Positions 1 to 8,178 of a DNA stretch of 64,000 nucleotides are shown one piece after another (position 1 is the stretch's first letter; each line of letters starts with the position of its first letter). The translations under genes and the position numbers were made by a program. The DNA is taken from positions 248,001 through 312,000 of the forward strand of contig NZ_WEIO01000004.1 of the NCBI RefSeq assembly GCF_009183655.1. The letters are read 5' to 3'. The notes below the pieces were generated by a model, which was not told where the DNA came from, ran no database searches, and saw only the letters and a list, made by a program, of their open reading frames with translations. The DNA comes from Bacillus aerolatus. GTDB taxonomy: Bacteria > Bacillota > Bacilli > Bacillales > Domibacillaceae.

Positions 1-731
1 CTAAAGATCCTTACCGTTTATTTCTTCCTTCCGCGCCATTGCTCATTAACAATTTGAAAAAAGAAGGAAACAGCCCGTACTCTTATAAAGATTTAACACC
101 TTTAGCACAGCTGACAAAAGACTATGGGGCCATTGTTGTACCGGTTGATTCTAAATATAAAGATTTAAAATCTTTATTTGCTGATTTAAAGAAAAATCCT
201 GGCAGTCTCACATTAGCCGGGGGGTCAGCACCTGGTTCACAAGATCACTTAGTCGCCATGCTTCCGGCAGTAAAAGCAGGTGTGGATGCAGCTAAAATTA
301 AATACGTCTCTTATGATGGCGGCGGGGAAGCGATGACAGCTTTGATTGGCGGAAATGCCGACGTGCTTGCCACTGATATTTCCGGTACCGGCGAATATTT
401 AAAAGCAGGAAAAGTGCGTGTGCTTGGCGTATCTTCACCTGAAAGACTAAAAGGAACGTATGCGGATATCCCAACTTATAAAGAAGCAGGAATTGATGCA
501 GAGTTCACCATTTGGCGCGGTCTCTTCGGTCCAAAAGAAATGCCGGACTATGCAGTGGATTATTGGAATAAAACATTAGCGGACATGACACAAACACCTG
601 AGTGGAAAAAAGTTTTGGAAACAAACGGCTGGGAAGACGGCTATAAAAACTCTGAAGACTTCGTAAAGTTCCTGGACGAACAGGAAAAATTAATTCAAGA
701 AATTCTCGAATCACTGAACATGCAAAAATAA
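1..731 (+). CDS. Tripartite tricarboxylate transporter substrate-binding protein (TctC/Bug family), 5' end outside window
   Basis: The reading frame is open from base 3, so the N-terminus lies before the window; about 242 residues are visible. The TctC/Bug fold shows as a ligand-loop segment AGGSAPGSQDH, the YDGGGEAMTALIGG stretch and the DIPTYKEAG segment that is conserved in this family. Family members are extracytoplasmic receptors that hand carboxylates to a TctAB membrane pair. The gene ends in a strong terminator and no tctA or tctB follows, so permease partners must be upstream or elsewhere. The ligand cannot be read from sequence; the two-component system 3.3 kb downstream is of the carboxylate-sensing class, which is suggestive only. 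Confidence 0.9.
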   Translation, partial: KDPYRLFLPSAPLLINNLKKEGNSPYSYKDLTPLAQLTKDYGAIVVPVDSKYKDLKSLFADLKKNPGSLTLAGGSAPGSQDHLVAMLPAVKAGVDAAKIKYVSYDGGGEAMTALIGGNADVLATDISGTGEYLKAGKVRVLGVSSPERLKGTYADIPTYKEAGIDAEFTIWRGLFGPKEMPDYAVDYWNKTLADMTQTPEWKKVLETNGWEDGYKNSEDFVKFLDEQEKLIQEILESLNMQK

Positions 732-734
732 ACT

Positions 735-767
735 AAAAGAGAAGAGACAGCCTCTCTTCTCTTTTTT
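735..767 (+). terminator. Rho-independent terminator after the TctC gene
   Basis: A perfect 9-bp stem, AGAGAAGAG at 738-746 with CTCTTCTCT at 754-762, is extended by A-T pairs and followed by a T run. It directly follows the stop codon of the binding-protein gene. Confidence 0.9.
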
Positions 768-793
768 ATCCATTCCAAAGGAGTGAATTATAA

Positions 794-1579
794 ATGAAGG
801 AACAATCTGAAGACATTAAAAAGAAAGTGCAGCAACAATTCGGCCAACACGCAGAGAAGTATGTAACGAGCAGCACCCATGCAACCGGATCCGACTTGGC
901 TCTTCTTCCTGACTGGCTGCAGCTCCATCCCAACTCCGTCGCCCTTGATATTGCTACAGGCGGCGGGCATGCGGCAAAAGCGCTGGCACCCCATGCGGCC
1001 CAAGTATTTGCGACAGATTTAACTTATAAAATGCTGGAAACCGCTAAACGCCATTTGGATCCTTTTGCAGCGAATATTTTTTATGTAACTGCAGACGCAG
1101 AGTCCCTTCCATTCCTAGACAATACGTTTGATGCGGCTACATGCCGGATTGCCCCACACCACTTCCCTCATCCGGAGAAGTTTGTCAAAGAAGTGGCACG
1201 CGTATTAAAACCTGGAGGAAAATTTCTGCTCATTGATAACATTGCTCCTGAAGAAAAAGAACTGGATGATTTCGTCAATCGTCTGGAAAAACTGCGTGAT
1301 GACAGCCATGTCCGCAGCTATTCCGTGAAAGAGTGGACGGTCTGGTTTGAACAGGCCGGCTTAACTTTACAAAAAGAAGCGTTCCGCAAAAAGACGTTCA
1401 ATTATCCGGATTGGGTGAGACGCACGACCACATCAGCGGAACAAATTAAACAAGTCGATGCCCACCTTCTTTCCGCTGGAAAAGTTACTCAAGACTACTT
1501 TTCTATTCATTCAACTAACGATGACATTCAATCACTGACTATTGACGAATGGATGGCTCTGGCAGAAAAAAGCTTATGA
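794..1579 (+). CDS. Class I SAM-dependent methyltransferase (UbiE/Methyltransf_11 type)
   Basis: This 261-residue cytosolic protein has the SAM-binding motif I LDIATGGG at residues 51-58, an acidic residue in FATDLTYKML for the ribose hydroxyls, and the Methyltransf_11 signature VARVLKPGGKFLLIDN. A good ribosome site, AAAGGAG, lies just before the ATG. It stands alone between two terminators, so it is probably monocistronic. The core resembles UbiE-type enzymes, but the C-terminal third carries no recognisable substrate signature, so the methyl acceptor is unknown. Confidence 0.85.
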   Translation: MKEQSEDIKKKVQQQFGQHAEKYVTSSTHATGSDLALLPDWLQLHPNSVALDIATGGGHAAKALAPHAAQVFATDLTYKMLETAKRHLDPFAANIFYVTADAESLPFLDNTFDAATCRIAPHHFPHPEKFVKEVARVLKPGGKFLLIDNIAPEEKELDDFVNRLEKLRDDSHVRSYSVKEWTVWFEQAGLTLQKEAFRKKTFNYPDWVRRTTTSAEQIKQVDAHLLSAGKVTQDYFSIHSTNDDIQSLTIDEWMALAEKSL

Positions 1580-1582
1580 TAA

Positions 1583-1627
1583 AAACCGGGTGTTAACCAG
1601 CATGCACTGCCGTTAACACCCAGTTTT
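1583..1627 (+). terminator. Rho-independent terminator after the methyltransferase
   Basis: GGGTGTTAAC at 1588-1597 pairs perfectly with GTTAACACCC at 1612-1621; A-rich sequence precedes it and TTTT follows. Confidence 0.85.
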
Positions 1628-1748
1628 GTCATTTTTCTTTCTCCTCCCCCTCTATAGGACAGTCAGTAATTCCGAATTTACAACGTTATCAAGATTTACG
1701 TATTCCAAACATTTTATTAAAAAATAATGAGCTCTTTAGAGAGGAAGA

Positions 1749-1913
1749 TTAGCTGCTGCTCCGGCCTTTCCGTTTGTAGCGGTTACTTCCACTCATTGGA
1801 GATCGTTTATACCGTCGGCTGCTACTGCTGCTTCCTCGGTGATAATGACCATGTCTTCGCTCGCTGCTGCCTTGGGAAAGTTGCTTGATTTGCTTCAATA
1901 TTTTTTTAAACAT
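1749..1913 (-). CDS. Small basic Ser/Arg-rich protein, 54 aa, unknown function
   Basis: An ATG at 1913 is preceded by AAAAGAGG at normal spacing and opens a 54-residue frame. The N-terminus is amphipathic and Lys-rich (MFKKILKQIK). The rest is low-complexity, with a run of Ser residues, several His, RR and RYKR motifs, and the C-terminus GRSSS. Net charge is strongly positive. Such composition suits binding to nucleic acid or acidic polymers, as in small spore-associated proteins, but I recognise no family and the role is unknown. Confidence 0.55.
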   Translation of the reverse strand: MFKKILKQIKQLSQGSSERRHGHYHRGSSSSSRRYKRSPMSGSNRYKRKGRSSS

Positions 1914-2130
1914 TTTTTACCTCTTTTCATCTTTTTGTAGAGCTTGTTGTTTTGTTTAATCTAGAATAGATTAAGGACAAAATTTAATAACTTAGTACTA
2001 AGCTTAGCTAAGTATAGCCTACTTTACTCGTCTAAAGTCTCTAGGTATTTTTACGAACGAACTAAATATAAAGATTCGTTTTTTTGAAATTAATGAAAAA
2101 AACGAATCCGATTGATCTAAAAGGGAGTTA

Positions 2131-2517
2131 TTAGATGATTTGAATGATATCCTGGTCTCTACTTTCTACACCTTCGTTAAAAGTGAGCTTTGTTTTAAAA
2201 TGGTACGATATATCTTCTGTCGAAACCCGGACAGAAGTTGGTAGATTAAAAGTAAACGATACTTTATTCAATTCTTCTGAAAGAATAAGCCTTGATGACA
2301 AGATGGTTGCTGAATCTATTACTTTTTCTATATCTGTAGATTGATCAATCATGACCAAATCACAGTCGATTCGTTTGATTTTTTGTTCAATAGTACCGCC
2401 GTTGATTAAGAAATACCCGTTAATATGTTCACCAGGACTATACGCTTCCTTAGGCAAGATAAGATCTATTTGTGCTGAACCTATTCCTAAACGAGACATG
2501 AATTTCCTCAGTAACAA
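2131..2517 (-). CDS. Spo0M-like sporulation-control protein, short form
   Basis: The N-terminus (FMSRLGIGSAQID) and the segment YSPGEHINGYFLINGGTIEQKI match the Spo0M family, arrestin-fold proteins that modulate sporulation and cell shape in Bacillus. The TTG start at 2517 is chosen because AGGAGG sits seven bases upstream and the N-terminus then aligns with the family. At 128 residues it is about half the usual Spo0M length and contains only the first beta-sandwich domain, ending cleanly at a stop. It is either a single-domain paralogue or a truncated copy; no downstream remnant of the second domain is evident. Confidence 0.75.
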   Translation of the reverse strand: MLLRKFMSRLGIGSAQIDLILPKEAYSPGEHINGYFLINGGTIEQKIKRIDCDLVMIDQSTDIEKVIDSATILSSRLILSEELNKVSFTFNLPTSVRVSTEDISYHFKTKLTFNEGVESRDQDIIQII

Positions 2518-2589
2518 TGAATACCCTCCTCATTTGTTTAAGATTTTATATTTTGCGTACTCCCTAACCAGTTTATAAAACTTGGAAAT

Positions 2590-3381
2590 TTATACACTTC
2601 CATTAGATTCTTCTCCAGAAGGCAGCTCTTTTTTCTCCTTTGATAGAAACCAGCCTCCTAATGCGATTAGAACGAGTACCACATAAAATGTTATTTTCCA
2701 TTCAGGTGATTTGGCAAACCCTTCAGGTAATACTGCCAACTCTGGGTGTGATAACGTAAGAACAGACAGCTTTACTCCAACCCAACCTACAATGAGAAAA
2801 GCGGCAATTTCCAAGCCTGGTTTCGTATGAAGCAATTTTACAAAGAAATTAGCAGCAAAGCGCATAATAATTAAACCTATTATTCCTCCAGCAAAGATAA
2901 CGAGGAATTTCCCCCCATCCAGCCCGCCGATTTGGGGCAGATTTGTATTTGGAAGCGTAACTGCTAGTGCCACTGCCGCAAGAATGGAGTCAACTGCAAA
3001 TGCGATGTCGGCCAATTCTATTTTGAAAACAGTTCCCCAAAATCCTGATTGTTTCTTTTCCTCTGCTTCTTTATTCTTTTCTTTTCCTTTATTTACGATC
3101 AGTTTTCTAACAATATGATTGATTGCAATAAATAAAAGATAAAGAGCACCTATCGCTTGAACCTGCCATACATCGACAAGGAAGGAAATCGCAAATAGTG
3201 AAGCAAAACGGAAAACAAATGCACCCGCGAGTCCATAAAACAGTGCTTTCTTTCTTTCCTCTTCTGGAAGGTGCTTGACCATGATGGCTAAAACAAGTGC
3301 ATTATCCGCTGCTAATAGTCCCTCTATTGCAATTAAAAGTAATAGTACCCAGCCGTATTCTAATAACATTGAAAGTTCCAC
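2590..3381 (-). CDS. TerC family integral membrane protein (probable manganese exporter)
   Basis: This 263-residue protein has about seven hydrophobic segments. It carries the TerC acidic signatures EGLLAADNALVLA near residues 20-33 and ADIAFAVDSILAA in the middle, acidic residues placed inside membrane helices for metal coordination. Bacillus TerC proteins (YceF, YkoY) export Mn2+ and help metallate exported enzymes. A GTG start at 3381 follows AAAGGAGG. It is the second gene of an operon with the DUF1232 gene 31 bp upstream, and the upstream yybP-ykoY riboswitch independently supports a manganese role. Confidence 0.92.
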   Translation of the reverse strand: MELSMLLEYGWVLLLLIAIEGLLAADNALVLAIMVKHLPEEERKKALFYGLAGAFVFRFASLFAISFLVDVWQVQAIGALYLLFIAINHIVRKLIVNKGKEKNKEAEEKKQSGFWGTVFKIELADIAFAVDSILAAVALAVTLPNTNLPQIGGLDGGKFLVIFAGGIIGLIIMRFAANFFVKLLHTKPGLEIAAFLIVGWVGVKLSVLTLSHPELAVLPEGFAKSPEWKITFYVVLVLIALGGWFLSKEKKELPSGEESNGSV

Positions 3382-3412
3382 GTAATATTATTCCTCCTTT
3401 AGTATTCTGTTA

Positions 3413-3706
3413 TTACGTATTCTCAACGACGTTATATTTTTCTTTAAGAGATTGTGGAGCCATTTTTACCATTCTTTCTAGAACAAAACCTGCGATAACA
3501 ACATCATCTATGATTCCAATGAAAGACAGGAAGTCTGGAATCATATCAAAAGGAAAGAAGGCATATGTGAGAATCAGTAAGATTCCAAGTGCTTTTTTAT
3601 GAAGCTGTACATCCCTTGATACGAAAAAATCTTTTAAAAAGGGGAGGAATTTCCAAAATTTCAACATAAATTTAATTCTTTTTAGGTACTTGAACAAATG
3701 AATCAC
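3413..3706 (-). CDS. YkvA/DUF1232 family small membrane protein
   Basis: A 97-residue protein whose central part, ILTYAFFPFDMIPDFLSF followed by IDDVVIAGF, is the DUF1232 hallmark (P-x-D-x-I-P-D ... DD). It has one or two hydrophobic segments and a basic N-terminus. DUF1232 proteins are of unknown biochemical function. Being the first gene behind a manganese riboswitch and co-transcribed with terC suggests a part in metal homeostasis or in membrane protection during Mn2+ export, by context only. Confidence 0.85.
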   Translation of the reverse strand: MIHLFKYLKRIKFMLKFWKFLPFLKDFFVSRDVQLHKKALGILLILTYAFFPFDMIPDFLSFIGIIDDVVIAGFVLERMVKMAPQSLKEKYNVVENT

Positions 3707-3727
3707 CCTTTTCTAATTTTTAAAAGT

Positions 3728-3787
3728 CTAGTAGAGTTTAACGGCTTCCTTTACTATAGCCTCAAGTAAACGCTGTCTATTTCCCAT
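3728..3787 (-). CDS. Possible 19-aa leader peptide between riboswitch and DUF1232 gene
   Basis: An ATG at 3787 is preceded by TTGGAGGG at ideal spacing and opens a 19-codon frame (begins MGNRQRLLEAIVKEA) ending 22 bp before the DUF1232 start. It lies just after the riboswitch terminators. The strong ribosome site is visible; translation and function are inference. Confidence 0.4.
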   Translation of the reverse strand: MGNRQRLLEAIVKEAVKLY

Positions 3788-3817
3788 AATCTTCCCTCCA
3801 ACGAAATTTACCAAATA

Positions 3818-3850
3818 AAAAAACCTTTACCAAATGTGGTAAAGGTTTTT
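3818..3850 (-). terminator. Second tandem terminator behind the riboswitch
   Basis: A 13-bp stem, arms at 3820-3832 and 3838-3850, is followed by a T run on the minus strand. Its core, CCTTTACC/GGTAAAGG, repeats the arms of the first terminator, so arms of the two hairpins can cross-pair. Confidence 0.75.
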
Positions 3851-3857
3851 ATACAAA

Positions 3858-3888
3858 TAAAGACCTTTACCAATAGGTAAAGGTCTTG
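3858..3888 (-). terminator. Riboswitch expression-platform terminator
   Basis: AGACCTTTACC pairs with GGTAAAGGTCT (3861-3886) and is followed by TTTAT on the minus strand. Its 5' arm overlaps the 3' strand of aptamer P1, giving a mutually exclusive switch. Confidence 0.85.
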
Positions 3889-3970
3889 CTAACAACGTTA
3901 TGTTGCCAACAAAGCCGAGAGTGACAGCACTCCGAAATGACGACTTTGTTGTAAAAGCTACTCCCCTTTA
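3879..3970 (-). promoter_or_regulatory. yybP-ykoY manganese riboswitch aptamer
   Basis: Read on the minus strand the segment contains AAAGGGGAGTAGC, then ACAAAGTCGTC, then CGGCTTTGTTGGCAACA and a closing AGCAAGACCTTT, in the order of the yybP-ykoY family that binds Mn2+. The P1 helix pairs AAAGG at the 5' side with CCTTT at the 3' side. The 3' strand is shared with the first terminator, so Mn2+ binding should block termination and switch on the downstream DUF1232-terC operon. Confidence 0.92.
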
Positions 3971-4059
3971 GGAGAACTATTCAACTATTTAAAGTAAACA
4001 TACTATACTCTCTATAAACATGTCAAATATTATTTTACTCATACGTGGAAATCTTGCTA

Positions 4060-4815
4060 TTACCTTTTCCGGTATCTGCGCTCAGGGCGGCCAATCGTTC
4101 CATACATAATTTCTACTTCAATCTCTTGATTGGCTACTAAATATTCCAGGTAACGCCGGACAGTGGAATGACTGGCGCCAATCGTTTTTGCAAATTCTTC
4201 CGCATTGATGCTGTCCTTTATTTTCTCCATTTGTGCTCTTACTTTCTTTAACGTATGTTTATCAATTCCTTTTGGCAAATCTTCCGGATCTTGCTCCTTT
4301 GCCGCTTGTTCTTCCCGGCTCTTCATTCTAAAAAAGCTGTTCACGTCATTTTGCTCTATTGTTTTTAAATTAGTCAGCTTCGTTCTCGTTTCTTTATATT
4401 GCTCAAGCGTATCTAGAAACTTATCAATCATAATTGGTTTCATCATATAACTGAACGCTCCGCCTCTGATCGCTTCACTCACTGTATGTGCATCATTGGC
4501 GGCCGTGATCATAATCACATCAACGCTGCGCAGTTCTTTTCTAATTTCCCACAATAAATCTGTTCCTTTCATATCCGGCAAAAACACATCAAGCAAAATA
4601 AGGTCCGGAGTAAATACATTCAGCAGCTCAAGCGCCTGTTTTCCTGTGCTGGCGGAAGCTATCACTTGAAATCCTTCTACTTTCTCGGTGAACTTTTCAT
4701 AAATTTTTGTTGCTGTTTCATCATCTTCTATGATCATTACTTGGAAAAATGAGTTTGCTGTTTTGATTCTCCTCACCTCTTTATCTTTTTGGTATGGCGA
4801 TTGTAAACTTCGCAC
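4060..4815 (-). CDS. Response regulator, CitT/DctR/DcuR type
   Basis: The receiver domain has the acidic pair in MIIEDDE, the phospho-acceptor in DLILLDVFLPD, and the later T and K of ITAAND and MMKPI. The C-terminal half has a helix-turn-helix (GASHSTVRRYLEYL) as in the dicarboxylate/citrate regulators that activate transporter genes. The start is uncertain. The frame is open from a GTG at 4815 inside the kinase gene, but the better ribosome site (AGAGGTGAGGAG) follows the kinase stop, so translation probably begins nearer 4776-4750 and the first 13-26 residues may be absent. It is translationally linked to the kinase gene. Confidence 0.88.
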   Translation of the reverse strand: MRSLQSPYQKDKEVRRIKTANSFFQVMIIEDDETATKIYEKFTEKVEGFQVIASASTGKQALELLNVFTPDLILLDVFLPDMKGTDLLWEIRKELRSVDVIMITAANDAHTVSEAIRGGAFSYMMKPIMIDKFLDTLEQYKETRTKLTNLKTIEQNDVNSFFRMKSREEQAAKEQDPEDLPKGIDKHTLKKVRAQMEKIKDSINAEEFAKTIGASHSTVRRYLEYLVANQEIEVEIMYGTIGRPERRYRKR

Positions 4816-6370
4816 CGCCTAAATCACTGGCTGATAAATAAACTTCTCCATGTAATACTTCTATTGTCCGTTTGACAATTGCCAGTCCGAGACCGTGGTT
4901 TTCTCCTTCTTTCGTAGAAAATCCTTCAGCAAAAATCTTTTCTTGCCATTCATCAGGAATCCCTGCGCCGTTATCCTCTATATCAAAAATAATATCATTT
5001 CCGTAATCGGTAAAGGATACCTTCACCTCCGCCTGTTCACCTTTCGTTCCGCTCGCTGCTTCCATCGCATTATCTATTATATTACCAAGCACAGTCACGA
5101 ACATCTTTGTGTTTAAAGAAGAGGGAATATGCTCGAGATTGCTGTTTTCATCGATCCCCAGCTGCACTTTCATTTCCTTAGAACGGTTAATCTTTCCAAG
5201 CAGGCAGGCGGCAATAAAAGGATCTTTAACAGACGATGTTAAGAAAACAACCGTATCCTGACGCTCTTTCACCTCATCGGATATAAGTTCTCTTGCCTCG
5301 TCATACTGCTCTAGTGTTATCAATCCGTAAATCGTATTTAACTTATTTAAATATTCATGATTTTGAGCGCGGATATTATCAGAAATGCTTTTAATTTTTG
5401 ACACTTCATTTGTCATTTGTTCAATTTCCGATTCAGGACGAATCGTCAACACTGCACCGCTTGTTTGCTGCTTTTGCACAATCGGTGAGGCATCAATCAT
5501 ATACAGCTGGTGGCCAACCAGGAACTTTTGATTAACGAGACTTTGTTTTGTCATGACAACCGATTCAATAATCCTTATCAGCCTGCTGTTAACAACTTTA
5601 CCGCCTCTCTCTATTCGGTCATCTTTCAGCAGCTCTCTTGCCCGCTTATTAATGGAAGTGATTTCATAAAATTTATTGACTGCAACAGTCGCGTCCCGGA
5701 TCGATTCCAGGGCTGCTTCTTTCTCTTTAAATAAAAATGAAATCTCTTCCGGCTCCAAGTTAAAAATCAATCTTTTTATCCTTTTAGCAATAATAACAGC
5801 GCCTATGATACCAGCGATAACGATAAATATCGAAAATTGAAACAATTTTAGCCGGTAACTGTTAATTCTTTTCTCTATTTCATTTGTTAAAAAACCGACA
5901 GATGACACACCGATAATCTTCCCTTTTTTATTGTAAATAGGCGTTTTTGCTTTCACAGCAAAACCCGATATCCCCGTTCCCTCATATATAACAGAAGCTC
6001 CCTTCTCCAAAGCTTGACTGCTGCTTGTTCCCATCTCTTTACCGATATATTTTGCTTGAGGGTGAGAATAGCGAATGTTTTGTTTATTGCCAATCACCAC
6101 GTAGCCCGCCCCCGTTGATTTGCGAATTTCTTCGGCAATTGGCTGGATCGTTAAAGAAGGATTGGGTTTCTCAAATGCTTGGATGATCTCTTCCTTTTGG
6201 GCAGTCATTTTAGCCACCGTCATTGCTTGGTTGCCTAGTGACATCTTAACTACCTCATCCAACATTAAAGAAAAAATCATACTTACAAATAAAATAGTAA
6301 GAAAAACAATAATGGAAATAAAGCCGATCATTTGTGTTAATAACGTAGGCTGTGTAAATTTTCTTTTCAA
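4781..6370 (-). CDS. Sensor histidine kinase, DcuS/CitA/DctS type
   Basis: This 529-residue membrane kinase has a transmembrane helix at about 13-36, an extracytoplasmic PAS-like sensor domain to about 175 (with the GVSSVGF signature of citrate/C4-dicarboxylate sensors), a second helix at about 177-195, and a cytoplasmic PAS domain. Next comes the phospho-acceptor His338 in the box NHEYLNKLNTIYGL, typical of this family, and an HATPase domain (NIIDNAMEA, DNGAGIP, GLGLAIV). The TTG start at 6370 follows AAAGAGGGG. With the overlapping response regulator it should sense an external carboxylate; no transporter gene is adjacent in the window. Confidence 0.92.
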   Translation of the reverse strand: MKRKFTQPTLLTQMIGFISIIVFLTILFVSMIFSLMLDEVVKMSLGNQAMTVAKMTAQKEEIIQAFEKPNPSLTIQPIAEEIRKSTGAGYVVIGNKQNIRYSHPQAKYIGKEMGTSSSQALEKGASVIYEGTGISGFAVKAKTPIYNKKGKIIGVSSVGFLTNEIEKRINSYRLKLFQFSIFIVIAGIIGAVIIAKRIKRLIFNLEPEEISFLFKEKEAALESIRDATVAVNKFYEITSINKRARELLKDDRIERGGKVVNSRLIRIIESVVMTKQSLVNQKFLVGHQLYMIDASPIVQKQQTSGAVLTIRPESEIEQMTNEVSKIKSISDNIRAQNHEYLNKLNTIYGLITLEQYDEARELISDEVKERQDTVVFLTSSVKDPFIAACLLGKINRSKEMKVQLGIDENSNLEHIPSSLNTKMFVTVLGNIIDNAMEAASGTKGEQAEVKVSFTDYGNDIIFDIEDNGAGIPDEWQEKIFAEGFSTKEGENHGLGLAIVKRTIEVLHGEVYLSASDLGGAKFTIAIPKR

Positions 6371-6676
6371 TCATCTGCCCCTCTTTCCAAACGAATGACG
6401 CGAATGTTTGCCCGCTTTTAAGCCGCTTATGATTTGCTTATACTTATTAACTCTTATTTTTCTTTCCATTGTCAATGAAAAATAAAAAAGTATGAATAGG
6501 GCACACAAAAGCCTGCCTCGCAAATCGATAGATTCCGGTTTGCGGGGCAGGCTTCGTTATTATAATAAACGCTTTCGAGTTTTTTAACGAAATTCGTTGA
6601 CGTGACCTTAAGGCTGCAAATGCCCGGCAGAAAAACCGGCATAGGCAGCACTAGTTTGTGACATATAAAGCTTTAC
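6371..6676. other. Intergenic region: kinase promoter side and thiolase terminator
   Basis: The first 110 bases are AT-rich and must hold the promoter of the two-component operon; I could not assign -35/-10 boxes with confidence. A terminator occupies 6507-6556. Between 6557 and 6676 I see no gene. Confidence 0.6.
6507..6556 (-). terminator. Terminator of the thiolase gene
   Basis: AAGCCTGCC and a following CGCAAA pair with TTTGCG and GGCAGGCTT across 6509-6554 with one bulge; on the minus strand TTTTG follows. It lies 120 bp past the thiolase stop. Confidence 0.7.
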
Positions 6677-7864
6677 TTAAGGGCGTTCAACCACCGTTGC
6701 AACACCTTGGCCCCCACCAATACATAAAGTGGCTAAGCCGTAACGCTCATCTCTTCGCTTTAATTCATGCAACAACGAAACTAAGACACGCGTTCCACTT
6801 GCACCAATTGGGTGTCCTAGTGCAATGGCGCCGCCATTCACATTTAAAATCTCTTCATTGAATTTTAACTCTTTTCCAACTGCTACTGACTGTGCAGCAA
6901 AGGCTTCGTTTGCTTCAATAAGATTTATATCTTCAATGGATAGACCTGCTTTTTCCAATGCTTTTTTAGTAGCTGGAACAGGACCAATTCCCATAATGCT
7001 TGGATCCACACCAGCACTCGCATTCGCACGAATTGTTGCAAGCGGCTCAATTCCCAATTCATCAGCTTTCTGCTTGCTCATTACAACAACTGCGGCAGCT
7101 CCATCATTAATACCTGAAGAATTGGCAGCAGTTACGATACCATCCTTTTTGAAGGCTGGACGCAATTTTGCCAGTGTTTCAACGGTTGTTCCTTCTCTAG
7201 GAAACTCATCCTTCGCAAAAACAATAGGGTCTCCTTTTCTTTGCGGAATGACAACAGGAACAATTTCCTCTTCAAAACGACCAGCCTCAATTGCTGCAAC
7301 CGCTCTTTGCTGGCTTCGAGCAGCGAATTGATCTAGTTCTTCCCTTGTCAGCTCGTATTTTTCACAAAGATTTTCTGCAGTAATTCCCATATGATAATCA
7401 TTGAATGCACACCATAAGCCATCGCGAATCATACTATCAATTACCTTTTGGTCTCCCATGCGAAATCCTGAACGGGCATTTTCTAATAAATACGGTGCTT
7501 GGCTCATATTCTCCATACCACCTGCAACAACAATGTCAGCATCACCAGCTAAAATGGACTGTGCAGCCAAATGAACCGCTTTTAATCCAGATCCACAAAC
7601 TTGATTAATCGTAAATACCGGTACCTCCTGAGGGACACCTGCATGAATCGAAGCTTGTCGAGCAGGGTTTTGACCTGATCCCGCTTGAAGGACGTTGCCC
7701 ATAATAACTTCACTTACTTGTTCTGGGGTAATTCCAGCTTTCTCTAATGCAGATTGAATAACAAGAGCACCTAGTTTTGGCGCTGAAATATCTTTTAAAC
7801 TTCCATTAAAATTTCCAATTGGCGTGCGAACCGCACTTGCTATAACTATTTCTTGTTTTGTCAT
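6677..7864 (-). CDS. Acetyl-CoA C-acetyltransferase (thiolase)
   Basis: This 395-residue cytosolic enzyme has the thiolase nucleophile Cys90 in INQVCGSG, the HIS motif [15 protein letters not shown] and the second active-site Cys in LCIGGGQG. Full-length thiolases are about 390 residues. It condenses two acetyl-CoA to acetoacetyl-CoA or cleaves 3-ketoacyl-CoA. It could supply the PhaB/PhaC pathway encoded 36 kb away, because the pha locus itself lacks a phaA; this link is inference. AAGGAG precedes the ATG. The lipoyl-like mini-protein lies 71 bp upstream on the same strand. Confidence 0.95.
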   Translation of the reverse strand: MTKQEIVIASAVRTPIGNFNGSLKDISAPKLGALVIQSALEKAGITPEQVSEVIMGNVLQAGSGQNPARQASIHAGVPQEVPVFTINQVCGSGLKAVHLAAQSILAGDADIVVAGGMENMSQAPYLLENARSGFRMGDQKVIDSMIRDGLWCAFNDYHMGITAENLCEKYELTREELDQFAARSQQRAVAAIEAGRFEEEIVPVVIPQRKGDPIVFAKDEFPREGTTVETLAKLRPAFKKDGIVTAANSSGINDGAAAVVVMSKQKADELGIEPLATIRANASAGVDPSIMGIGPVPATKKALEKAGLSIEDINLIEANEAFAAQSVAVGKELKFNEEILNVNGGAIALGHPIGASGTRVLVSLLHELKRRDERYGLATLCIGGGQGVATVVERP

Positions 7865-7935
7865 TTTATTCGTCTCCTTATAATAAAAATGTAGGTTCTT
7901 CGTTGTTTATTATACTAGATTAAAAGCTTATAAGA

Positions 7936-8178
7936 TTAATCGGATCCGGTAGCAAATAAATCTTCCTGTATTTTCACCAGGACCGTATTTGGAGTTACAT
8001 CTTGATTTTCTTTAACCTCCAAAGACGTAATCACACCACTCATCCCAACTCTAATTTCGTTTACAGAGCCATTTTTATCTCTTATTAAAAACAGCTTTTC
8101 CCACGCATAAATATAGGATGATTTGTTTACCAAAATGTTTTCAACCTTGCCATAGCAAGGACTATAAATTGGTTGCAT
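7936..8178 (-). CDS. Degenerate biotin/lipoyl-domain mini-protein, 80 aa
   Basis: The whole protein is one biotinyl/lipoyl-like barrel: SPCYGKVENILVNK, then a strand ending KLFLIRDKNG, then NEIRVGMSGVITSLEVKENQ and VLVKIQED. The usual EAMKM or DK modification turn is replaced by RDKNGSVNEI. Aligned on the conserved NEI, the modified Lys position is Gly, though a Lys two residues earlier could substitute. It is likely a non-modified carrier-fold protein, or a diverged acyl-CoA carboxylase accessory. It is probably co-transcribed with the thiolase. Confidence 0.7.
   Translation of the reverse strand: MQPIYSPCYGKVENILVNKSSYIYAWEKLFLIRDKNGSVNEIRVGMSGVITSLEVKENQDVTPNTVLVKIQEDLFATGSD

Noticed and set aside
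6540-6580. Catabolite-responsive (cre-like) site near the thiolase end
   Set aside because: CGAAAGCGTTTATT on the minus strand fits the cre core only partly and lies downstream of the gene rather than at its promoter.
6825-7331. 168-residue plus-strand frame within the thiolase gene
   Set aside because: It is antisense to a clear full-length thiolase and has no recognisable protein features.
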